From CAYLSO01 sp964386525 (lineage in GTDB: Bacteria > Eisenbacteria > RBG-16-71-46 > DASYSL01): a stretch of DNA of 7,693 bases. The translations under genes were made by a program, and so were the position numbers. Position 1 is the stretch's first letter, and every line of letters starts with the position of its first letter. The stretch lies in the NCBI GenBank assembly GCA_964386525.1, contig CAYLSO010000306.1:1-7693 (forward strand). The letters run 5' to 3'. The notes beneath the pieces were generated by a model. That model did no database searches. It saw only the letters and a list, made by a program, of their open reading frames with translations, and was not told the origin of the DNA. Shown in pieces: positions 1 through 6,177 of this stretch.

Positions 1-77
1 GAGACGTCGAGGAGGGCGCGGCCCGGGCTCGGCGCCGGAGGGCCCCGCCCCCCCGCCGCCGTAGCCCGGCACGACCT
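1..77. other. Window edge downstream of cerR, no supported gene
   Basis: This is an extremely GC-rich stretch after the cerR stop. The minus strand has no stop codon here in any frame, and a GTG at 72-70 follows an AAGG purine run by only 2 nt. A further operon gene could therefore begin here and run off the window. Too little sequence is present to support that, and no clear terminator with a T-run is visible. Confidence 0.4.
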
Positions 78-1109
78 TCAGATCCACCCGACGCTGCGGT
101 ACCACCGGACGGTGTCCTCCATGCCCGAGCGCAGATCGTAGCGCGACCGGTAGCCGAGTTCGAGCCTGGCGCGCGCGTCGCTGGCCGTCCAGCCGGTGCG
201 CGAGAACTGCTTGAGGCGGTCGAAGCCGAGCACGCCGGGGCGGCGCAAGAGCGCCGACTGGGCCTCCCCGACCACCGCCCCCAGCCACAGCGCGGCGAAC
301 GGCAGGGGCAGCGGCCGCACGCGCCGCCCGAGGGCGGCGCCCATGCCCTCGGCCATCTCACCAAGATCGTGGGCGGCACCGTCGGTGACGTAGTAGACGC
401 GCCCGGCCGCGCCCCGCTGGGCCGCCAGGAAGATCCCCTCGGCCAGATCCACGGCATGCACCAGGGAGAGCGTGCGCGGGCCCCCGCCGATGCGCGGGAA
501 CCAGCCGCGCGCGGCGGCGCGGAACAGCGTGAGGAAATCTGCGTCGCGCGGGCCGTACACCGCCGGCGGCCGCACGACCACCGCCTCCACGGGTCCGCCG
601 CCGACGCCGAGCACGATCTGCTCGCCCTCGAGCTTGCTGCGCCCGTAGGCGTTGACCGGCTGCGGCGCGGCGCTCTCGTCCTGAGGCGCGGGCCCGCGGC
701 TGGGGCCCGCCGCGGCCAGGCTCGAGATGAGCACGAAGCGGCGCACGCCGGCGGCCTCGGCGGCCAGCCACAGGCGGAAGGTGCCCTCGGCGTTGACGCG
801 CTGGTACTCGGAGGGGTGGACGGCGTTGGTGATGCCGGCGCAGTGGACGACCGTGTCGCAGCCGGCGCAGGCCTCGGCGAGACCGCGGCCGCCGGCCACG
901 TCGCCGATGACGAACTCGGCGCCGAGCGGCTCGAGCCATTGGCGGCTGGAGGTGGCTCGCACCAGGCAGCGCACCGCCCAGCCGGCACGCGCGAAGCGGT
1001 CGGCGACGTGGCCGCCCACGAAGCCGCTGGCGCCGGTGACCAGGACGCGCCGCGGGGCGGCCGCGGCTGCCGTCTCGGCGGGCCCGTGGGCCGGCGCCCC
1101 GCCGCTCAC
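78..1109 (-). CDS. cerR: NAD(P)-dependent SDR/epimerase-like protein, probable ceramide reductase (CerR)
   Basis: This encodes a 343-residue extended short-chain dehydrogenase. The Rossmann glycine motif TGASGFVGG lies at 25-33, an acidic D70 follows the second strand region, and HCAGIT is at 89-94. The catalytic set is S129/S130 with Y155-xxx-K159 (YGRSK), and the RPPAVYGPRD signature lies at 180-189. The C-terminal half has the usual LVHAVDLAEG and GW...LGYRSRYDLRSGM elements. The family alone would suggest a sugar epimerase or a sterol dehydrogenase-like reductase. Its place directly after spt and bcerS makes CerR the best reading: in Caulobacter this enzyme reduces the keto group of the N-acylated 3-ketosphinganine (oxidised ceramide). 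The GTG start was chosen because it overlaps the bcerS stop as GTGA (1109-1106) and is preceded by GGGGGGAG at a 6-nt spacing. The codon overlap suggests translational coupling. No membrane segment is obvious; the LPLPFAALWLGAVVG stretch near the C-terminus is hydrophobic and could lie on the membrane. The enzyme class is certain. The ceramide role is inferred from context. Confidence 0.85.
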   Translation of the reverse strand: MSGGAPAHGPAETAAAAAPRRVLVTGASGFVGGHVADRFARAGWAVRCLVRATSSRQWLEPLGAEFVIGDVAGGRGLAEACAGCDTVVHCAGITNAVHPSEYQRVNAEGTFRLWLAAEAAGVRRFVLISSLAAAGPSRGPAPQDESAAPQPVNAYGRSKLEGEQIVLGVGGGPVEAVVVRPPAVYGPRDADFLTLFRAAARGWFPRIGGGPRTLSLVHAVDLAEGIFLAAQRGAAGRVYYVTDGAAHDLGEMAEGMGAALGRRVRPLPLPFAALWLGAVVGEAQSALLRRPGVLGFDRLKQFSRTGWTASDARARLELGYRSRYDLRSGMEDTVRWYRSVGWI

Positions 1110-2311
1110 CCCGCGCTCCCCCCGGCGGGCGGGCCGGCGGGAAGGCCGGCGGGAAGGCCCGCGGGCGGGCCGGCGGCGGCGCCCACCGGCCGGTCGTAGA
1201 TGCGGTAGACGCGGTCGCAGACCCCGCCGATGTGCTCGAGCACGCGGTTCATGGCGGCGTTGTCCTCGAGCACCCACGAGCACTCGGTGTAGGTGACGCC
1301 GCGCCGGAAGCCCTCGACGAACATGTCGTGGTAGAGCATCACGTCCACGCCCTGGTTGCGGTAGGGCTCCTTGATGCCGAGGGTGATGACGCGCGTGCCG
1401 CGGATGCGCCGCCGGTGCCACAGGAGTTTCACCAGCCCCCACGCCCCGATCGTGCCATTGAGCCGCGCCAGCACCTCGTTGAAGTCCGGCAGGCCGAGGC
1501 CGAAGCCGGCGACCTCGCCCTTGATGGTGGCGATGCGGGCGTACGCGGGCACGATCACCGGCTTGAGCTGCTTGGCCATGTGGTCGATCTCGTGCTCGGT
1601 CATGGGCACGAAGCCCCAGTTCTTCTCCCACGCCGAGTTGTAGATCCCGCGGATGAGCCGCACCTCGTCCTCGAAACACCGCATGTCGAGCGGGCGGGTC
1701 TCGATCCGGTAGCGGCGGCGCGCCCGGTCGGCGGAGCGGGCCAGCATGCGCGGCATGCTCGAGGACATCACCCAGGCGAAGAGGTCCTTGGCCTTGGCGA
1801 AGCGCGCCCCCTCGACCAGGTCGATGTAGTACTCGGGATTGAACGGCATCATGAGCAACGGCGGGCGGTGGAAGCCGCGCACCAGGAGCCCGCAGTCGTC
1901 GTTGGTCGAGAAGTTCATCGGGCCGCGCAGCGTGCCGAGGCCGCGCTCCGCCAGCCACGCCTCGGCGGCGTCGAACAGGGCGGCCGCCGCTTCCGGGTCG
2001 TTCTCGCATTCGAAGAAACCCCAGAAGCCGACGCGGTCCTCCTGGAAGGCGTTGTGGGCGCGGTTGTGGATGGCCGCGAGCCGCCCGACGGCCCGCCCCG
2101 CGCTCCCCGGCGAGCCCGCCCGCTCGGCCAGGAAGCTCTGCACCTCGGCGTGCTCGAAGAACGGGTTCTTGGCCGCGTCGAACAGCAGCTGCACGTCGGC
2201 GCGTAGCGGCGGCACCCAGTTGGGCAGGCCGCGGTGCAGGCGGTAGGGCAGGTCGAGGAAGGCCGAGAAGTCGCGGCCATTCGCGCCGATGGGACGGACT
2301 CGCAGGCTCAT
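1106..2311 (-). CDS. bcerS: GNAT-fold acyltransferase, probable bacterial ceramide synthase (bCerS)
   Basis: This 401-residue protein resembles the long GNAT-family proteins that include Caulobacter bCerS, which N-acylates 3-ketosphinganine. Family-typical blocks are LPYRLHRGLPNWVPPLR near 21-37, KNPFFEHAEVQSFLAER at 48-64, HNAFQ...GFWGFFEC at 86-101, LRGPMNFSTND at 128-138, and MPFNPEYY at 155-162. The C-terminal GNAT-like half has a strand followed by YRNQGVDVML at 317-326, which matches the acyl-carrier binding loop (R/Q-x-x-G-x-G/A). SWVLEDNAAMNRVLEHIGG at 345-363 matches the Asn and helix of GNAT motif B. There is no signal peptide, and a cytoplasmic or membrane-peripheral site is expected. 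The last 21 residues (381-401) are a G-x-P-A repeat tail not expected in the family. The gene sits 57 bp after spt and overlaps cerR by 4 nt. The ATG start fits the family N-terminus (MSLRVRPI), but its Shine-Dalgarno is weak. The fold and family are well supported; the substrate is inferred from spt and cerR on either side. Confidence 0.85.
   Translation of the reverse strand: MSLRVRPIGANGRDFSAFLDLPYRLHRGLPNWVPPLRADVQLLFDAAKNPFFEHAEVQSFLAERAGSPGSAGRAVGRLAAIHNRAHNAFQEDRVGFWGFFECENDPEAAAALFDAAEAWLAERGLGTLRGPMNFSTNDDCGLLVRGFHRPPLLMMPFNPEYYIDLVEGARFAKAKDLFAWVMSSSMPRMLARSADRARRRYRIETRPLDMRCFEDEVRLIRGIYNSAWEKNWGFVPMTEHEIDHMAKQLKPVIVPAYARIATIKGEVAGFGLGLPDFNEVLARLNGTIGAWGLVKLLWHRRRIRGTRVITLGIKEPYRNQGVDVMLYHDMFVEGFRRGVTYTECSWVLEDNAAMNRVLEHIGGVCDRVYRIYDRPVGAAAGPPAGLPAGLPAGPPAGGSAG
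1112..1171 (-). repeat. Five-unit 12-bp tandem repeat coding a G-x-P-A tail
   Basis: Five consecutive 12-nt units encode GPPA, GLPA, GLPA, GPPA and GGSA, followed by a last Gly and the stop of bcerS. The two central units are identical at the DNA level and use CTT, a codon uncommon in this GC-rich window. The last unit also supplies the purine-rich Shine-Dalgarno for cerR. Such a repeat can change copy number by slippage without breaking the frame. Confidence 0.85.
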
Positions 2312-2368
2312 GGGTGGCTTCGCGTTGGGGTGGCGCCGGGCGGCGGAGCCCCGCGGGGACGGCCCGGC

Positions 2369-3595
2369 CTAGCTCGCGCTCTGGTCGTCGCCGAAGCGCT
2401 CGAGTCGCTGGCGCACCTTGCCGAAGACATCGAGCACGCGGTCGAGCTGGGCGCGCGTGTGCGTGGCGATGCAGGAGGTGCGCAGGCGACAGGCGTTGGG
2501 CGGCACGGCCGGCGGCACCACGGCGTTGGTGAAGATGCCGTGGTCGAGCACCATGCGCCAGAAGAACATCGTCTTCTCGAGCGGGCCGATGATCACCGGC
2601 ACGATGGGCGTCTCGGTGGGCCCGGTCTCGAAGCCCAGCGCCCGCAGCCCGTCGCGCAGGTAGCGCCCGTTTTCCAGCACCTGGGCGCGCCGCTCCGGCT
2701 CGTCCTTGATGATCTCCAGGGCCGCCGCCACGGTGGCCACCGCGCCCGGCGGCATGGACGCCGAGAAGAGCAGCGGGCGGGCGTGGTGCTTGAGATAGTG
2801 GATGATCGGCTCGTCGCCCGCCAGGAAGCCGCCGATGCAGGCGAAGGACTTGGAGAAGGTGCCCATCACCAGGTCGGCCTTGCCCTTCATGCCGTAGTGA
2901 TCCATGGCGCCGCCCCCGCTGGGGCCGATGACCCCCAGCGAGTGTGCCTCGTCCACGAACAGCCGCGCTCCGTACTTGCGGCACACCTCGAGCAGCCCGG
3001 GGATGGGCGCGATGTCCCCCTCCATGGAGAACACGCCGTCCACCGCCACCAGCCGCCCGCCCGGCCGCTCGGCCAGGGCCTTCAGCTCGGTCTCGAGGTC
3101 GGCCATATCGTTGTGGCGGAAGCGCAGCATCTCGCCCTCGGCCATCGTGCAGCCGTCCACGATCGAGGCGTGGTCGAGCTTGTCGATGAGGATCACGTCG
3201 TCGCGGCTGACCAGCGCCGAGATGGTGCCTAGGTTGGTCTGGTAGCCGGTCGAGAAGACGATGGCCGCCTCGTGGCCCACGAATTCGGCCAGGTCGGCCT
3301 CGAGCTTCTCGTGCAGGTCGAGGGTGCCGTTGAGCAGCCGGCTGCCGGTACAGCCCGTGCCGTACTTCTTCATGGCGGCGGTGGCCGCCTCGATGACCTT
3401 GGGGTGATGGGTGAGCCCGAGGTAGTTGTTCGAGCCCAGCATGATGACCGGCTTGCCGTCGATCGTGACTTCGGTGTCGGTAGAGCCCTGGATGGGGATG
3501 TAATAGGGATAGAAGCCGGAGGCCATGATGTCGCGGGCCTTGGTGAACCCGTAGCATTTCTGGAAGAGATCCACCCGCTTGGACGCGATGCTCAT
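2369..3595 (-). CDS. spt: Serine palmitoyltransferase (alpha-oxoamine synthase, PLP enzyme)
   Basis: This 408-residue fold-type I PLP enzyme would condense L-serine with a fatty acyl thioester to give 3-ketosphinganine, CO2 and free carrier, the first step of sphingolipid synthesis. Visible hallmarks are GSNNYLGL at 54-61, GTGCTGSRLLNG at 79-90, and DHASIVDG at 141-148 with H142 to stack on PLP. DEAHSLGVIG at 215-224 supplies D215 for the pyridine nitrogen and H218. GTFSKSFACIGGF at 245-257 carries the PLP lysine K249. The GTFSKS form is typical of serine palmitoyltransferase, whereas BioF and Kbl usually have GTLGKA. R370/R372 in the CRLRTS segment are candidates for the substrate carboxylate contact. 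The length matches soluble bacterial homodimeric SPT. The ATG at 3595 was preferred (MSIASKRVDLFQKC fits the family start, with GGAG just 3 nt upstream). An in-frame GTG at 3670 would add 25 residues of atypical sequence. It is the first gene of the spt-bcerS-cerR operon. CAI-1 synthase-type activity is the main alternative; the neighbours argue against it. Confidence 0.92.
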   Translation of the reverse strand: MSIASKRVDLFQKCYGFTKARDIMASGFYPYYIPIQGSTDTEVTIDGKPVIMLGSNNYLGLTHHPKVIEAATAAMKKYGTGCTGSRLLNGTLDLHEKLEADLAEFVGHEAAIVFSTGYQTNLGTISALVSRDDVILIDKLDHASIVDGCTMAEGEMLRFRHNDMADLETELKALAERPGGRLVAVDGVFSMEGDIAPIPGLLEVCRKYGARLFVDEAHSLGVIGPSGGGAMDHYGMKGKADLVMGTFSKSFACIGGFLAGDEPIIHYLKHHARPLLFSASMPPGAVATVAAALEIIKDEPERRAQVLENGRYLRDGLRALGFETGPTETPIVPVIIGPLEKTMFFWRMVLDHGIFTNAVVPPAVPPNACRLRTSCIATHTRAQLDRVLDVFGKVRQRLERFGDDQSAS

Positions 3596-3748
3596 CGGCT
3601 CCGTGTTCCGGCCGCCGGTTCCCCTCCGGACCGGTCGGAATCTCCAGGTATCAAAATGGGCCGGAGCCACGGGGGGCGCCCCAGGCCCTCGGCCGCTCCT
3701 CGCCGGGCAGGCCGCCTGCGGACCCGGGGCCGGCGCAAGGTCGGGGCC

Positions 3749-3778
3749 ACTCTAGGAGCGGCCGGCGGGCGGTGTCAA
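3749..3778 (-). promoter_or_regulatory. Candidate sigma-70 promoter of the spt-bcerS-cerR operon
   Basis: On the minus strand a perfect -35 TTGACA (3778-3773) is followed after 18 nt by TAGAGT (3754-3749), which keeps the T-A-n-n-n-T core of a -10 box. Transcription would start near 3742, leaving a leader of about 145 nt before the spt ATG. A consensus -35 is conspicuous in sequence this GC-rich. No start site was measured. Confidence 0.6.
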
Positions 3779-3896
3779 CGAGGCCGGCCGGGAAGCGCTT
3801 CGCCGGGCGGGCCGCCGTCGACCTAAGTCTCTTTTGCGCATGCGGGTCCGGCCGGGAGCCGGGGCGGCTCTTGCTCCGCCCTGGCGCGCGACCTGC

Positions 3897-3902
3897 TAGG
3901 CT
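3897..3902 (+). promoter_or_regulatory. Candidate -10 box for the MFS gene (possible leaderless start)
   Basis: TAGGCT ends 7 nt before the GTG at 3910, so a transcript from it would begin at or very near the start codon. No Shine-Dalgarno sequence precedes that GTG. A TTGCTC at 3871-3876 could be a -35 but lies 20 nt upstream, longer than ideal. Together this suggests leaderless expression, at low confidence. Confidence 0.3.
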
Positions 3903-3909
3903 GCTCCAC

Positions 3910-5112
3910 GTGTCTGCGAACCGCGTTTCCGGCCCCACGCCGCCCGCGCCCCAGGCGACCCGCGATTACGGCCTCGTGCTCGCCGCCAAGACGGCCCGCA
4001 CCTTCTGCTACGGCTACCTCGGCGTCCTCTTGCCCGTCTACCTGAGCGACCTGGGGATGGGGGCGGCAGGGGTCGGCGCGTCGGTCACCTTCACCCTGGC
4101 CGGCAGCGCCGCCCTCACCTGGGCGATCCGCCGCCCCGTGGAGCGCTGGGGGACCCGCGCGACACTGCTGGGCCTGGCGGGGCTCTCGGCGGCGTCCGCC
4201 CTGTTCTTCCTCGCTGCCCGCGACCCCTGGCTCGTGGTCCTGGCCGCCATGCTGGGCAACGTGGCCGTCGGCACCGGCGAGACCGGCCCGTTCCTGTCCA
4301 TCGAGCAGGTGGTGGTCACCCGGGCCACCCCGCCCGAGCGGCGCACCATGGCGCTGAGCGTCTACAACCTAGTGGGTTACGCCGCGGCCGCCCTGGGGGC
4401 GGCCGCGCTCGGCCTGGTCCGCGATCCCCGGCTGCTCTTCGCCGTCTTCCTGGGCGCTGCCGCCCTGCAAGCCGCGCTCTTCGCCCGGCTCTCGGCGGCG
4501 CGCATCGTGCGCCCCGCGGCGCGCCCCGGCCGGCTCGCGGCCTCGCCGGTCATCCGCAAGATGGCGGCCTTGTTCTCGCTCGACTCCTTTGCCGGCGGCT
4601 TCGTCCTGCAATCGCTCATCGCCTACTGGTTCCACGAGCGCTTCGGCATGGACCTGGCCACCCTGGGCGTCGTCTTCTTCGCCACGCAGGTGCTGACGGC
4701 GCTCTCCTTGCTGGCCGCGGCGCGCCTGGCCCGGCGCTTCGGGTTGTTGAACACCATGGTCTTCTCCCACCTGGTCTCGAGCGTCTTCCTCGTCGGCATG
4801 GCGTTCGCGCCGAGCGGCGGCGCGGCGGTGGCGCTGCTGCTGCTGCGCCAGCTCCTGTCGCAGATGGACGTGCCGACGCGGCAGGCCTTCCTCATGGCGA
4901 TCGTGCCCGATCACGAGCGCGAGGCGGCGGCGATCTCCACGACGCTGGCGCGCACGGTGACCCAGGCCGTGAGCCCGGCGGTCACCGGTTGGGTGATGCA
5001 GGCGGTGGCGCTGTCGGCGCCGTTCGTTCTCGGGGGCGGCCTCAAGATGGTCTACGACCTGCTCATCTACTTCACCTTCCGCCGCGTGCCGCTGCGCCCC
5101 GAGGGCGGCTGA
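3910..5112 (+). CDS. Major facilitator superfamily (MFS) transporter, substrate unknown
   Basis: This is a 400-residue integral membrane protein with the MFS layout of two six-helix halves. Hydrophobic segments lie near residues 32-45, 53-72, 84-103, 106-120, 150-170, 174-192, 222-240, 247-269, 280-299, 304-318, and two in 355-390. The loop RRPVERWGTR (74-83) is the remnant of MFS motif A between helices 2 and 3, and ARLARRFGLL (271-280) is its counterpart in the second half. DVPTRQAFLMAIVPDHER (320-337) resembles the helix 10 to 11 region of drug/H+ antiporter-like MFS_1 proteins. The frame is open back to 3772. The extra upstream residues are Arg/Gly/Pro-rich with no family likeness and would overlap the opposing spt promoter, so the GTG at 3910 was preferred. 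It is read divergently from the ceramide operon and converges on the secreted-protein gene 48 bp away. A role in exporting a lipid or its precursor is possible but unsupported by motif. Confidence 0.85.
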   Translation: MSANRVSGPTPPAPQATRDYGLVLAAKTARTFCYGYLGVLLPVYLSDLGMGAAGVGASVTFTLAGSAALTWAIRRPVERWGTRATLLGLAGLSAASALFFLAARDPWLVVLAAMLGNVAVGTGETGPFLSIEQVVVTRATPPERRTMALSVYNLVGYAAAALGAAALGLVRDPRLLFAVFLGAAALQAALFARLSAARIVRPAARPGRLAASPVIRKMAALFSLDSFAGGFVLQSLIAYWFHERFGMDLATLGVVFFATQVLTALSLLAAARLARRFGLLNTMVFSHLVSSVFLVGMAFAPSGGAAVALLLLRQLLSQMDVPTRQAFLMAIVPDHEREAAAISTTLARTVTQAVSPAVTGWVMQAVALSAPFVLGGGLKMVYDLLIYFTFRRVPLRPEGG

Positions 5113-5160
5113 GCCGGCCCCGGGGCGCCGGGCAGGGGGCGGTGCGGGCGACGCCGGCGA

Positions 5161-6117
5161 TCACCGATAGCGCGCCTTCACCTGCCCCCAGGTCGCGGGA
5201 CGCGTCGGCACCGCGCCGCAGGCCAGGCTGCCGCAGCGGATGAAGACGTTGGCGTCGTAGATCCCGTCCGCGGTGTCGGCGATGGCGATCTTCATGTGGT
5301 GGGTGCCGGCCGACACGTTGGCGGTGGCCTGGAACACACGGGTCATGCCGTCCATCTCGGTGTCGAGGGCCCCGTTCGCGTTGCTGACGTAGCAGGGACA
5401 GTTCGGCGCGCCGGGGTCGAAACCCTCGAGGCCGCAGTTGACGTTGTTGATGGCGATGGGCTGCCCCGGCGCTCCGGCGCAGGCGCCGGCCACCAGCGCG
5501 ATGTTGTGCTCCGGCCGGACGCCGTCGAGGAAGATCGCGAAGACGTCGTTGAACTGGCTGGTCACGAACTCGTCGTACTCCTCGGAGGCGAAGACGTACT
5601 GGATGTTGATCGGCTGCGCGCTGCCGCACTCGAAGTCGAACTCGAGCACCGCGGCGTCGTAGGTCACGACCGGGAACTCCCCGGCTTCCTGGGTGTTGGC
5701 CACCAGGGTGTCGAGGTCCTCGTCTCCGGCGAACAGGTTGTCCACCGAGCAGTCTTCGAACTCGTTGGGGCCGGGCACCGAATCGACGTCGCCGGTGCTC
5801 AGGATGACGCCGCTCTCGATGCCGACCACACCCGTGCCCCCGGCGAAGCGGGCGACCGCCTTCGGGGCGGCCGTCAGCGTCGCGTTGCTCACCGAGACGC
5901 CGGCGCCGAGCAGGCACTCGAGCAGATCCGAGACCCCGCTCACGGGGATCACCGACAGGGTCGCCACGCGCTGCGGCGAGACCGCCCGGGAACGCGGGGC
6001 GGAATTGCCGGGCGTTCTCGGCGTGGCGCCGGCGGGCGGTCCGAGCAGAGCGGCGAGGGCCAAGCCGGCGGCAAGGCCGGAAAGCGCGCGCGCGGCGCGG
6101 CGGGCAGTTGTGGTCAC
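5161..6117 (-). CDS. Secreted choice-of-anchor L domain protein
   Basis: This 318-residue exported protein has a basic N-terminus (RR at 6-7, R10), a hydrophobic core at 11-26 and an A-G-A site ending at 31, which reads as a Sec signal peptide. The mature part matches the choice-of-anchor L domain. It has LLGAGVSVSNATLTAAP (69-85), GVVGIESGVILSTGDV (96-111), GDEDLDTLV (131-139), DAAVLEFDF (154-162), the diagnostic FASEEYDEFVTSQFNDVFAIFLDG (176-199), IALVAG, AINNVNCG (222-229), TEMDGMTRVFQATA (253-266) and HHMKIAIADTADGIYDANVFI (273-293). The acidic EEYDEF and DTADGIYD stretches look able to bind metal, which is inference. The domain is usually followed by a surface anchor such as PEP-CTERM. 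Here only about 20 residues follow, ending WGQVKARYR, with no hydrophobic helix. The protein has nine cysteines. The GTG start was chosen for the signal peptide and the purine-rich GAAGGGAAGGGA just upstream. It lies 60 nt after the ferritin-like gene and may be its operon partner. The molecular function is unknown. Confidence 0.85.
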   Translation of the reverse strand: MTTTARRAARALSGLAAGLALAALLGPPAGATPRTPGNSAPRSRAVSPQRVATLSVIPVSGVSDLLECLLGAGVSVSNATLTAAPKAVARFAGGTGVVGIESGVILSTGDVDSVPGPNEFEDCSVDNLFAGDEDLDTLVANTQEAGEFPVVTYDAAVLEFDFECGSAQPINIQYVFASEEYDEFVTSQFNDVFAIFLDGVRPEHNIALVAGACAGAPGQPIAINNVNCGLEGFDPGAPNCPCYVSNANGALDTEMDGMTRVFQATANVSAGTHHMKIAIADTADGIYDANVFIRCGSLACGAVPTRPATWGQVKARYR

Positions 6118-6161
6118 GGATCCCTTCCCTTCAGGTTGAGGTTCGGGGTCGGCGGCCTCGC

Positions 6162-6175
6162 CCGTTCCTTTCCGG
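6162..6175. repeat. Left copy of a 14-bp inverted repeat flanking the ferritin-like gene
   Basis: CCGTTCCTTTCCGG lies 45-58 nt upstream of the secreted-protein GTG and just after the ferritin stop (6178-6180). Its exact reverse complement is at 6659-6672, on the other side of the ferritin-like gene. It could be a shared regulatory site or one arm of a long-range RNA stem. Confidence 0.75.
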
Positions 6176-6177
6176 GC

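Larger units (their letters stand above)
3596..3909. other. Divergent intergenic region between spt and the MFS gene
   Basis: These 314 nt separate two divergently read genes. They hold a strong-looking minus-strand promoter near 3749-3778 for the ceramide operon and a weaker candidate plus-strand -10 just before the MFS start. The spt leader of about 145 nt contains a short AT-rich island (3650-3657), the 8-bp palindrome GACCGGTC at 3629-3636, and a CCGG-rich stretch at 3611-3634. Open frames crossing the region in both directions show no recognisable protein and look like GC-driven shadows. Confidence 0.6.

Noticed and set aside
78..3557. A 1159-codon open frame on the minus strand that could be a giant fusion ending in the SDR domain.
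   Set aside because: Only its last 343 codons resemble a protein. The rest is an out-of-frame Arg/Pro/His-rich reading of bcerS and spt, kept open by the GC content.
3595..3670. A 25-residue N-terminal extension of SPT from a GTG at 3670.
   Set aside because: The extension is not like the family, and the ATG at 3595 gives the usual N-terminus and length.
3651..3938. A 95-codon minus-strand frame in the divergent intergenic region.
   Set aside because: It overlaps the MFS start and the spt promoter, its composition is Arg/Pro/Gly-rich, and no motif or good ribosome site was seen.
5113..5160. Palindromes GCCCCGGGGC and CGCCGGCG between the convergent MFS and secreted-protein genes as a bidirectional terminator.
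   Set aside because: The stems are short, no T-run is present on either strand, and palindromes of this size are frequent at this base composition.
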